Source: Sphingomonadales bacterium (GTDB taxonomy: Bacteria > Pseudomonadota > Alphaproteobacteria > Sphingomonadales > Sphingomonadaceae). From it: 20,796 nucleotides of DNA. This document shows positions 14,893 through 20,796 of this stretch, piece by piece; the first letter of the stretch is position 1, and every line of letters starts with the position of its first letter. The notes under the pieces were generated by a model that ran no database searches, had not been told where the DNA came from, and was given only the letters and a program-made list of their open reading frames with translations. Made by a program: the position numbers and the translations under genes. Where the stretch lies: the NCBI GenBank assembly GCA_025360285.1, contig JANYCM010000196.1, positions 1-20,796 on the forward strand. The letters run 5' to 3'.

Positions 14893-15381
14893 TCAGAGCA
14901 AATCGCCAAGATGACGACGCATGGTAATCGCTGCAAAGCGCCTGCCCGACGACCCGGCATAATAATCGGCGCGGCGACCGACATCGCGGAACCCGGCCTT
15001 TCGATACAGAGCGCGCGCACCAAGATTATTTTCGCGCACTTCAAGAAACAGATCGGACGCGCCGCGCTGCAGTGCATCCTTGCAGGCGGCTTCCAGCAGC
15101 AAAAGCCCAAGGCCCCGGCCGCGCGCCGCCGGGGTGACGGCGATCAGCAGCAATTCAACCTCGGGGCCCGCCGACCGGCACAGCGTGAAACCACAGGCCG
15201 CGTCATCGGCCGCCAACGCCTGGCGCGCGAAACTGCCGGCCATGCCCAATGTGCCGGACAGCTGCGCCGCCGACCAGGCCTCCCCAAACTGCGGGTCGAA
15301 ACCGGCACGCATCACCGTCATCAACGCCTCGAGGTGGCGTTCATCAGCCGGCAACAGCGTGGCAGAGGTAATCGTGGTCAT
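14893..15381 (-). CDS. rimI: Ribosomal-protein alanine N-acetyltransferase RimI (GNAT family)
   Basis: GNAT acetyltransferase of 162 residues. The acetyl-CoA pyrophosphate loop is RGRGLG (87-92), preceded by the beta-strand VELLLIAVTP. EVRENN (114-119) and ALYRKAGF (124-131) are the usual RimI signatures. It would acetylate the N-terminal Ala of ribosomal protein S18 and perhaps other proteins. It follows tsaB by 50 bases, a very common pairing. The Shine-Dalgarno before the ATG is poorly spaced (GGAA immediately ahead). Last gene before the mucR promoter. Confidence 0.88.
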   Translation of the reverse strand: MTTITSATLLPADERHLEALMTVMRAGFDPQFGEAWSAAQLSGTLGMAGSFARQALAADDAACGFTLCRSAGPEVELLLIAVTPAARGRGLGLLLLEAACKDALQRGASDLFLEVRENNLGARALYRKAGFRDVGRRADYYAGSSGRRFAAITMRRHLGDLL

Positions 15382-15431
15382 TTCCAGTGGGCTGGTTCCC
15401 GGTAATGTTGTTGCTGCTTAGAAATATATTG

Positions 15432-16013
15432 TCACAGCGGCAATATGGCGTCCGGCGGCCGGACATAGAGAGCCTGCGGCGAAAGGCTGCGGGCGGACAG
15501 CGGCAGGTGCAGGGCAAAGGCCGCATCAGGCTGGCCATTGTGCACGGCACCGGCGGGGGCCAGCGCGCCGGCGCTGGCTTCGCCGGGCGCCAAAGCCGGG
15601 GCGGTGATCGTGGTGATCGGCGACATGGCGAAATCGGCGCCGACGATCTGGTGCAATATCTGGCCGCGTCCGGCGTCCATCAACACGGTGACGGCGGCAA
15701 GGCCGGGGTGCCGCGCAAAGGCCTGTGCCGCGACCAGCGCGCTGCCGCTGCACCCCGTCACCGGGCAGCCCCAGGCCAGGCCGAGGGCGCGGGCTGCGGC
15801 GATACCGATCCGGATGCCAGTGAAGCTGCCGGGGCCGATATCGACGATGATGGCATCGGCGCGGCTATCCCCCAGCAGCGCCGCGATGGCCGGCACCAAC
15901 GCTTCGGCATGGCCGCGGCCGATCAGGCGATGGTCATGGCCGATCAGCGTATCGCTGTCGAACAAGGCCAGCGACAGCGCCGGCGAGGCGGTGGAAAGCG
16001 CCAATATCCTCAC
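15432..16013 (-). CDS. tsaB: tRNA threonylcarbamoyladenosine biosynthesis protein TsaB
   Basis: Protein of 193 residues of the ASKHA fold. It begins MRILALSTAS and carries the family hallmark GPGSFTGIRIG at 60-70. TsaB is the scaffold partner of TsaD and TsaE in making t6A37 in ANN-decoding tRNAs. It starts at GTG, overlapping the nitroreductase stop (GTGA, 16010-16013). The C-terminal part (about 105-190) is shortish but ends with the typical YVRPPDA. Confidence 0.94.
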   Translation of the reverse strand: MRILALSTASPALSLALFDSDTLIGHDHRLIGRGHAEALVPAIAALLGDSRADAIIVDIGPGSFTGIRIGIAAARALGLAWGCPVTGCSGSALVAAQAFARHPGLAAVTVLMDAGRGQILHQIVGADFAMSPITTITAPALAPGEASAGALAPAGAVHNGQPDAAFALHLPLSARSLSPQALYVRPPDAILPL

Positions 16014-16603
16014 AATATGCGGGCGGCGTCCTCAAACGCCAGGCGCGGCAGGCGCGGGAACAGCGCCTCGGCGGTGCCCTTGCCCAACGAACAGATGAAA
16101 TTGGTTTCGGTGCTGGTACCGGTCCAGAAGGCAGCATCAACACCGGCCTTGTCAAAGCCCGACATCGGGCCGGTGTCCCAGCCAAGGGCACGCGCCGCGA
16201 TGATGAAATAGGCACCTTGCAGCGAGGCATTGCGGAAGGCGGTTTCACGCGCGCCGGCGGGATCGTTGACGAACCAGCTGCGCGCATCGGCATGCGGGAA
16301 AAGCGTCGGCAGGTGATCGTAGAATTTGGTATCGAAGCCGACGATCGCCGTCACCGGTGCCGCCAGGATCTTGGCCCTGTTGTTGGCGCTGGCATGGGCG
16401 GACAGTTTCGCCTTGGCGTCGTCACTATGGGCAAAGATGAAGCGCGCCGGGCTGGCATTGGCGGCCGTCGGCCCCAGCCTGACGAGATCATAGAGCGCGC
16501 GGAGATCGGCTTCGCTGACCGGGTCCGGCGACCAACTGTAATAAGTGCGGGCATCGCGAAACAATTGATCAAGCGCGTCGGCGCTGAGCGGGTTACCAGA
16601 CAT
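16010..16603 (-). CDS. RutE/HadB-type nitroreductase (putative malonic semialdehyde reductase)
   Basis: FMN-dependent nitroreductase-fold protein of 197 residues. The N-terminus has the form typical of the RutE group (LDQLFRDARTYYSW at 11-24), then GPTAANASPARF at 44-55 for flavin binding, GAYFIIAARALGWDTGPM, and the closing LPRL motif. In RutE the role is reduction of malonic semialdehyde from uracil breakdown; no other rut genes are visible, so a general reductase role is equally likely. It starts 9 bases after nfu with GAGGGAAA as Shine-Dalgarno and is coupled to tsaB by overlap. Confidence 0.87.
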   Translation of the reverse strand: MSGNPLSADALDQLFRDARTYYSWSPDPVSEADLRALYDLVRLGPTAANASPARFIFAHSDDAKAKLSAHASANNRAKILAAPVTAIVGFDTKFYDHLPTLFPHADARSWFVNDPAGARETAFRNASLQGAYFIIAARALGWDTGPMSGFDKAGVDAAFWTGTSTETNFICSLGKGTAEALFPRLPRLAFEDAARIL

Positions 16604-16612
16604 TCGTTTCCC

Positions 16613-17167
16613 TCAGATAGCGCGGACGTCAGTGACTTCCGGCGCATAATATTTGAGCAGCGATTCGATGCCCATCTTCAACGTCGCCGTCGAGGACGGG
16701 CAGCCAGCGCAGGCACCCTGCATTTCAAGGAACACCGTGCCCTTGTTGAAACCACGATAGACGATATCGCCGCCGTCCCCTGCGACCTGCGGGCGGATGC
16801 GGGTTTCGATGAGTTCGTTGATCTGCGCGACGATCTCGGCATCTTCGGGATCATCATTGATCGCCGGGCCGGTCGCCGCCGCCGTGAACAGCGGCGCGCC
16901 GGAACTGAAATGATCAACCAGAACCCCCAGCACCTGGGTCTTCAGATCGGCCCAGTCGGCCGACCCTTCGGCCTTGGTGACGCTGATGAAGTCGCTGCCG
17001 AAGAACACCCCGGTTATATCGCCGAGTGCGAACAGCGCCGCCGCCAGGGGGGAAGCATCAGCGGCTTCCGGCGACGCAAAATCGGCGGTGCTGCCATCGG
17101 TGACACGGACGCCGGGCCGGAACATCAACGTGGCGGGATTGGGGGTGCGTTCGGTTTCGATGAACAT
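16613..17167 (-). CDS. nfuA: Nfu/NifU-type Fe-S cluster carrier
   Basis: Protein of 184 residues with the N-terminal Nfu domain (MFIETERTPNPATLMF) and the C-terminal NifU domain (about 112-180) carrying CxxC at C153/C156 in GACAGCPSS, which binds a 4Fe-4S cluster between two subunits. It delivers clusters to target enzymes; MiaB, encoded in this window, is a plausible client. The start is the ATG at 17167 with AAGGTG 7-12 bases upstream; an in-frame GTG 9 bases earlier lies inside that Shine-Dalgarno. It lacks the degenerate A-type domain of E. coli NfuA and is closer to the mitochondrial NFU1 form. Confidence 0.93.
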   Translation of the reverse strand: MFIETERTPNPATLMFRPGVRVTDGSTADFASPEAADASPLAAALFALGDITGVFFGSDFISVTKAEGSADWADLKTQVLGVLVDHFSSGAPLFTAAATGPAINDDPEDAEIVAQINELIETRIRPQVAGDGGDIVYRGFNKGTVFLEMQGACAGCPSSTATLKMGIESLLKYYAPEVTDVRAI

Positions 17168-17271
17168 GGGCAGCACCTTCTGGCGAGGAATGAACCGGCG
17201 ATGTGGCGCGGAATGCGGTGCGAATCAAGCAAGCATGGCTATAGGCGAGGAAATTAATCCTGTATTGCCTG

Positions 17272-17736
17272 CTATGTCAGCGATTCCAGCCGTTCCGCCT
17301 CCAACCCGCCGGGCACGATGATCACCACACAGGGCAATTGCCCGGCACGTTCGCCGGCAAAATAGCTGACCAACGGCCCCGGCGCACCGCGCGGTGCGGC
17401 CCCCAGCACCAGCGCGCGGACAGTGGCATCGCCGCGGACATGATCGAACAGCGCCGGCGCTGCCTCGCCGTGCAAGATGGTGCTGGCAGGGCGCAGGCCG
17501 CCAATCGCTTCAGCTTCATCGGCGACCCCGGCGAGCAGAGCTTCGGCTTCGGCCAGCGCTTCGGCCGCCATGGCTTCCTGCACGGCCCCCCATTGCATGA
17601 ATTCGGGCGGCGGAATGACGGTGACCAGCCCGACCTTGGCCCCGACATGCGCGGCGCGCAGGCTGGCAAAGCGCAGCGCCACCCGGCTTTCGGCGGTGCC
17701 ATCGACAACGACCAGATAGGTGGGGGCGGTTTCCAT
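17272..17736 (-). CDS. Universal stress protein (UspA family)
   Basis: Protein of 154 residues from the ATG at 17736. An open frame continues upstream to 17931 but would run into the lipid kinase gene and has no family character. It begins with the beta-strand TYLVVVDGTAESRVALRFA, has VGLVTVIPPPEF, and ends with ALVLGAAPRG and LPCVVIIVPGG, the Usp pattern. The nucleotide-binding loop is altered (G-A-A-P-R-G-A-P-G rather than the standard G-x2-G-x9-G-S), so ATP binding is uncertain. No clear Shine-Dalgarno is seen, and there is a 104-base gap to nfu downstream. Confidence 0.78.
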   Translation of the reverse strand: METAPTYLVVVDGTAESRVALRFASLRAAHVGAKVGLVTVIPPPEFMQWGAVQEAMAAEALAEAEALLAGVADEAEAIGGLRPASTILHGEAAPALFDHVRGDATVRALVLGAAPRGAPGPLVSYFAGERAGQLPCVVIIVPGGLEAERLESLT

Positions 17737-17795
17737 TGTCAGAAAGGTTACAGCTATTGGGGCGGCGGGGAAAGCGGCGGGGAGGAAGTTGCTGC

Positions 17796-18734
17796 TTACG
17801 CCCGCGCCCGGCTGCTCGCGTCCGATCCGCGCGGCACGATGATGTTGAGTGCACCGGGTTGCACCGTCACCGTCACCGGCGTGCATGTGCCGGTTTCGCC
17901 ATCGACTGAAATCGGCTGTTCCGGGGTGCATGAAAGTGTGAACTCGGTCGCGCGCAGTTCGCGCACCCGGCCGCGCGCCGGTTTCCAGCCGCCGAGACTG
18001 GCGGCCCAGGCGCCAGCGAGCGCCGCGGCATAGCGGCCGCGCACCAATTGGATGACGACATCGCGGCTTTCCGGGTCGGCACTGTCGATCACCCGGAGGC
18101 CGCCGACATAGCTGCCATTGCCGATACGGATTTCCAGCACCTTTTCGATGACGTCGGCCTGCCCCGGCCGACTGATGCGCACCGTGAAGGGCGTCAGCTT
18201 CAGGAACTTCAGGCAGCCATAAAGCAGATAGCCGAGCCGGCCGAACCAGCGCTTCAGCCCCGGTGGAATGTCCTGGGCGATGCGCGCCGGCACGCCGATG
18301 GTGGCGGAATTGATGAAATGCGTACGGCCGATACGCACGACATCGGCATGGGCGATATCGCCCGTGGCGATCACCGCCAGCGCCGGCGCCAGTTCGGGTT
18401 CGATACCCAAGGTGCGCACGAAACTGTTGGCGGTGCCCAGCGGCAGCGCCGCCATCAGCAGCGGCCGCCCGGCCATGCGCCCCGCCGCCAGCGCCAGCGT
18501 GCCATCGCCGCCGCCAACGGCAATCACGTCATGGCCCCCAGCGATGATGCCGGCAAGAATATGGCCCAGCCGCCGCGGATGGCGGACGGCATGGGCTTCG
18601 GTGATGGTGAAGCCCGCCGCCTCCAGCCCGGCGCAGGCCTGGGCAAACAGCGCCTGGCCGCGCCGCGAGCGGGCGTTGACGATGACGGCGATGCGCCGCG
18701 CCGCCAGGGCATCCTGTGCCGACCATGAAGTCAT
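17796..18734 (-). CDS. Diacylglycerol/sphingoid-type lipid kinase (DAGK catalytic domain)
   Basis: Protein of 312 residues from the ATG at 18734, with GGGGGGAAAG immediately upstream; a TTG four codons earlier is inside that purine stretch. It shows the DAGK/YegS/LCB5 layout: RIAVIVNARSRRG (14-26), the nucleotide-binding GGGDGT (74-79), PLGTANSF (98-105), and a C-terminal beta domain with VDGETG and LNIIVP. It would phosphorylate a lipid hydroxyl (diacylglycerol, sphingoid base or similar) with ATP. Sphingomonads make sphingolipids, so a sphingoid substrate deserves consideration, but the sequence does not decide it. Confidence 0.9.
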   Translation of the reverse strand: MTSWSAQDALAARRIAVIVNARSRRGQALFAQACAGLEAAGFTITEAHAVRHPRRLGHILAGIIAGGHDVIAVGGGDGTLALAAGRMAGRPLLMAALPLGTANSFVRTLGIEPELAPALAVIATGDIAHADVVRIGRTHFINSATIGVPARIAQDIPPGLKRWFGRLGYLLYGCLKFLKLTPFTVRISRPGQADVIEKVLEIRIGNGSYVGGLRVIDSADPESRDVVIQLVRGRYAAALAGAWAASLGGWKPARGRVRELRATEFTLSCTPEQPISVDGETGTCTPVTVTVQPGALNIIVPRGSDASSRARA

Positions 18735-18778
18735 CTTTCCCCCCAAAGCCCCGGTCCGATCGGAGGTGTAACGACAGC

Positions 18779-19549
18779 CTATAGCGGATGTTCCAGCCAG
18801 GCGGCGATGGCGGTGCCGAAATCGGGCTTGGTGACAGCGCTCATGTGATTGCCGGGGATTTCAACCAGCGCGGCTTTGGGCATGGTGAGCGCCAGATCGG
18901 CGGCCGAACCATTGTCCTGGTCCTGCACGCCGCAGACCACCAAAGTGCGGGTTTCGATGCGGCGCAGTGTCTCGGCCGGCGTCGCCTGTTGCGACCGCAG
19001 CACCAGCGCCACCGCTTCGCCATCAACGTCATTCTGCTTCATGAAGGCGGCGGCGGCATGTTCGGCAGTGCCGGCGGCGAAGCTGCCGACGCCCCTCACC
19101 ACAACTTCGATGACGTTGAGGAACCATTGTGCCCGATCGGTGCCGCCGGTCAGCCCGGCCAGGCCCATGCCGCCAAGCACGACCCGCGCCGGGGTGAGGC
19201 CGCGCACCAGCAACCGCACGGCAGTGCGGGCGCCGAGCGAATAGCCGCCGAGATCAAAATCCGTCAGCCCGAGATGCGCCACCAGCGCCTCGATATCCAG
19301 CGCCAGCACATCGGCGGGATAGGCGGCCGGATCATGCGGTGCGGCGCTCTCGCCGTGCGCGCGAAAATCCGGCATGATGACACGGTAGCCGGCAGCGGCG
19401 ATTTCGGCGGCCGCGCCATAGCGCCGCCAGTTCATCGCGCCGGAACTGAACAGCCCGTGCAACAGGATGATCGGGCGACCCTGGCCGACCTCGTGCCAGG
19501 CAATGCGCCTGCCGTCGAACGACGCGAAATCATGGGTCGGCAACGTCAT
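18779..19549 (-). CDS. Alpha/beta-hydrolase fold protein
   Basis: Protein of 256 residues. The oxyanion-hole motif HGLFSS is at 31-36, the nucleophile elbow GYSLGA at 102-107 (S104), an acid at D210 or D212 (CGVQDQDNGS), and the catalytic His at 235 (PGNHMSA). The triad is complete, so it should be an active esterase, lipase or related hydrolase in the cytoplasm (no signal peptide). Its substrate is unknown. The ATG overlaps the stop of the upstream membrane-protein gene (ATGA, 19546-19549) and the lipid kinase follows after 44 bases. Confidence 0.88.
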   Translation of the reverse strand: MTLPTHDFASFDGRRIAWHEVGQGRPIILLHGLFSSGAMNWRRYGAAAEIAAAGYRVIMPDFRAHGESAAPHDPAAYPADVLALDIEALVAHLGLTDFDLGGYSLGARTAVRLLVRGLTPARVVLGGMGLAGLTGGTDRAQWFLNVIEVVVRGVGSFAAGTAEHAAAAFMKQNDVDGEAVALVLRSQQATPAETLRRIETRTLVVCGVQDQDNGSAADLALTMPKAALVEIPGNHMSAVTKPDFGTAIAAWLEHPL

Positions 19550-20262
19550 TTTACAGGTTCCAGACCGATATAGACGGCGGCGGGCAGCACCGCGACCAGG
19601 CTCCAGGCCATAAGTTCAAACAGCGCCTGCAAGCCCCAGCCGGCGACGCCGGCCACCATGCTGACCAACAGCCCCGATGGCACCAGCGTCAGCCCCGCGA
19701 CCAGCGCCAGCGCCAGAATGCGGTTGCGGTTGCCCTCGGTCAGCGCCGCGGCGCGCCGCATCGCCGCCAGGGGCCCGCGGCGCTCGACAATGGCAACGGG
19801 GATGACCGGCATCAGCACGCACAGCGACCAGAGCCCGCCCGTCATCAGCAACACATCGAGCAACCAGCCCATGACGGTGCCGTGCCGGGCAAAAAGGTGC
19901 AACGTCAACCCGATGACGATGACCGCGCCGATCAGCAGCGCCGTCTGCACCCCAGGCTGCGCCCGCGCCAGCCCTTCACGGAGCAGCGCGCGCGGCCGCG
20001 CCATGCGCCCCGACAGATGCGCCGTGGCGGACCAGCCGAGCAGCGCGACATAGAGCATGGCAAGGGCGGCGCGCAGCGTGATTGCCAGCGTCGCGGCGTC
20101 GCCAGCAAAACCCCGGCCCAGCAGCGACGGCAGCACGATCAGCAGCAGTCCGGCCAGCGCCAGCACGCCGAAATTGGCCAAAACCGCGCGAAAGGCACGG
20201 TCTAGCACGCCGATCACATCGAGCCGCCCGGCCGGTGCCGCATCAGGCGCGCCGCCGTTCAC
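19546..20262 (-). CDS. Multi-pass membrane protein of unknown function
   Basis: Protein of 238 residues with about six hydrophobic segments: roughly 32-50, 60-80, 108-125, 132-158, 180-203 and 210-235. The stretch AIVERRGPLAAMRRAAALTEGNR (about 157-179) resembles the cytoplasmic loop of glycerophosphodiester-phosphodiesterase-type membrane domains, where a similar E-x-x-G-x-x-x-A-x-x-R-S-x-x-L-T-x-G-N appears. No enzyme domain is attached. It starts at GTG overlapping the DsbA-like stop (GTGA, 20259-20262) and is coupled to the hydrolase at its 3' end. Confidence 0.75.
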   Translation of the reverse strand: MNGGAPDAAPAGRLDVIGVLDRAFRAVLANFGVLALAGLLLIVLPSLLGRGFAGDAATLAITLRAALAMLYVALLGWSATAHLSGRMARPRALLREGLARAQPGVQTALLIGAVIVIGLTLHLFARHGTVMGWLLDVLLMTGGLWSLCVLMPVIPVAIVERRGPLAAMRRAAALTEGNRNRILALALVAGLTLVPSGLLVSMVAGVAGWGLQALFELMAWSLVAVLPAAVYIGLEPVK

Positions 20263-20796
20263 CCGGCCGCCGCTGCGCCGCGCGCCGTCGCCACGGCTTC
20301 CTTCAGCTTTTCATAGCCAACGGCCCCCGATAATATCTGGTCGCCGATGATGTAACTCGGCGTGCCGGTCAGGCCGAGGGCGCGGCCGAGATCGAGGTTC
20401 TTCTTGATTTCAGCGCGCAGCGCCGGCGCCGTCAGGTCCTTGGCGGTCTGGACTTCGTTCAGTCCGGCTTCCCGCACCAGCGCCACGGTGCGTTCATGGC
20501 TGACCTTGCCCGGTGTTTCGAACATGGTGTTGTGGAAGCGCGCATAACGGCCCTGCTGCGCCGCCGACAGGCTGGCCATGGCGGCTTCATCACTGGCCGG
20601 AGACAACACCGGAAAGTCGCGGTAGATGATGGCGACACCGGGGTCGCTTGCGGCCAGCTTCGCCACATCGGCATGGCCCTGACGGCAATAGGGGCAGGCA
20701 TAATCGAAGAAGACGACGACCTTGACATCGCCCTTGGGGTTGCCGGCGATGGCACCGGCGAAGGGGGTTTCGATTTCGCGGCGATTGGAGCTGAGC
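20259..20796 (-). CDS. DsbA-family thiol-disulfide oxidoreductase, N-terminus outside window
   Basis: Partial gene. The frame stays open to the window edge, so about 179 codons are visible and the start and signal peptide are missing. Just after the strand VKVVVFFDYA comes the redox motif Cys-Pro-Tyr-Cys (codons 20696-20685), and near the C-terminus GTPSYIIGDQILSGA gives the cis-Pro loop. The layout fits periplasmic DsbA/ScsC/Com1-type proteins that form or reshuffle disulfides. A GTG at 20666 lies after the active site and is not a credible start. It is coupled to the membrane-protein gene by GTGA. Possible clients include the Cys-paired receptor at the other end of the window. Confidence 0.92.
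   Translation of the reverse strand, partial: LSSNRREIETPFAGAIAGNPKGDVKVVVFFDYACPYCRQGHADVAKLAASDPGVAIIYRDFPVLSPASDEAAMASLSAAQQGRYARFHNTMFETPGKVSHERTVALVREAGLNEVQTAKDLTAPALRAEIKKNLDLGRALGLTGTPSYIIGDQILSGAVGYEKLKEAVATARGAAAAG

Noticed and set aside
17737..17931. Upstream extension of the universal stress protein
   Set aside because: It would overlap the end of the lipid kinase gene by about 135 bases, and the added residues do not look like Usp sequence.
20459..20755. 98-codon minus-strand frame inside the DsbA-like gene
   Set aside because: It lies in another frame; the CPYC and cis-Pro motifs are in the frame ending at 20259 that stays open to the window edge.
1..20796. tRNA genes, CRISPR arrays, transposases, attachment sites, toxin-antitoxin pairs or defence systems
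   Set aside because: None was seen in either strand; every substantial stretch is occupied by ordinary chromosomal genes.

Overview
The window reads as chromosomal DNA of an alphaproteobacterium, most likely a sphingomonad (Sphingomonadales). The support is high GC, a TonB-dependent receptor of the type common in sphingomonads, a MucR/Ros-type regulator, a Fur protein without CxxC motifs, and a gene order around tsaB-rimI-fur-plsC-miaB-phoH-ybeY-corC that resembles the arrangement in alphaproteobacteria. This placement rests on family recognition only; no search was run. No tRNA, rRNA, CRISPR array, insertion sequence or phage gene was seen. No gap between genes exceeds about 175 bases.

Left part (1-8200), accessory-looking. 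A TonB-dependent receptor is followed by a hairpin cluster ending in a good intrinsic terminator. Next comes a two-gene unit: an MFS transporter of monocarboxylate-porter appearance overlapping a nitrilase-fold protein. In that protein the catalytic Cys and Lys are replaced by Ser and Arg. A convergent gene encodes a JmjC/cupin_8-type putative Fe(II)/2-oxoglutarate oxygenase. It is divergent from a two-gene unit made of a SAM methyltransferase and an overlapping 118-residue helical protein of unknown function. A small stand-alone SWIB-domain protein follows. Together these could be an uptake-and-modification locus for an unidentified small molecule or peptide, but that is inference from proximity.

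Middle part (8200-14240), minus strand, housekeeping. Read in the direction of transcription the order is fur, plsC-like acyltransferase, miaB (tRNA methylthiolation), phoH/ybeZ, ybeY (rRNA maturation), corC/ybeX (CBS protein), and a P-loop kinase of the plant-type glycerate kinase family. The kinase stands where lnt is often found. Most junctions are short gaps or stop/start overlaps, so this is probably one long operon. A mucR-type gene lies just upstream of fur with its own promoter and a terminator-like hairpin.

Right part (14890-20796), minus strand. In transcription order: a 5'-truncated DsbA-like thiol oxidoreductase, a membrane protein, an alpha/beta hydrolase, a diacylglycerol/sphingoid-type lipid kinase, a universal stress protein, an Nfu-type Fe-S carrier, a RutE-type nitroreductase, tsaB and rimI. 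The Nfu carrier and MiaB (a two-cluster Fe-S enzyme), tsaB and MiaB (both modify bases near the anticodon), and fur give this half a loose Fe-S, tRNA-modification and iron-homeostasis theme.

The most noteworthy items are the nitrilase homologue with a degenerate catalytic triad, the methyltransferase plus 118-residue partner, the MucR-like protein lacking one expected zinc ligand, the kinase at the lnt position, and eight stop/start overlaps in one window.
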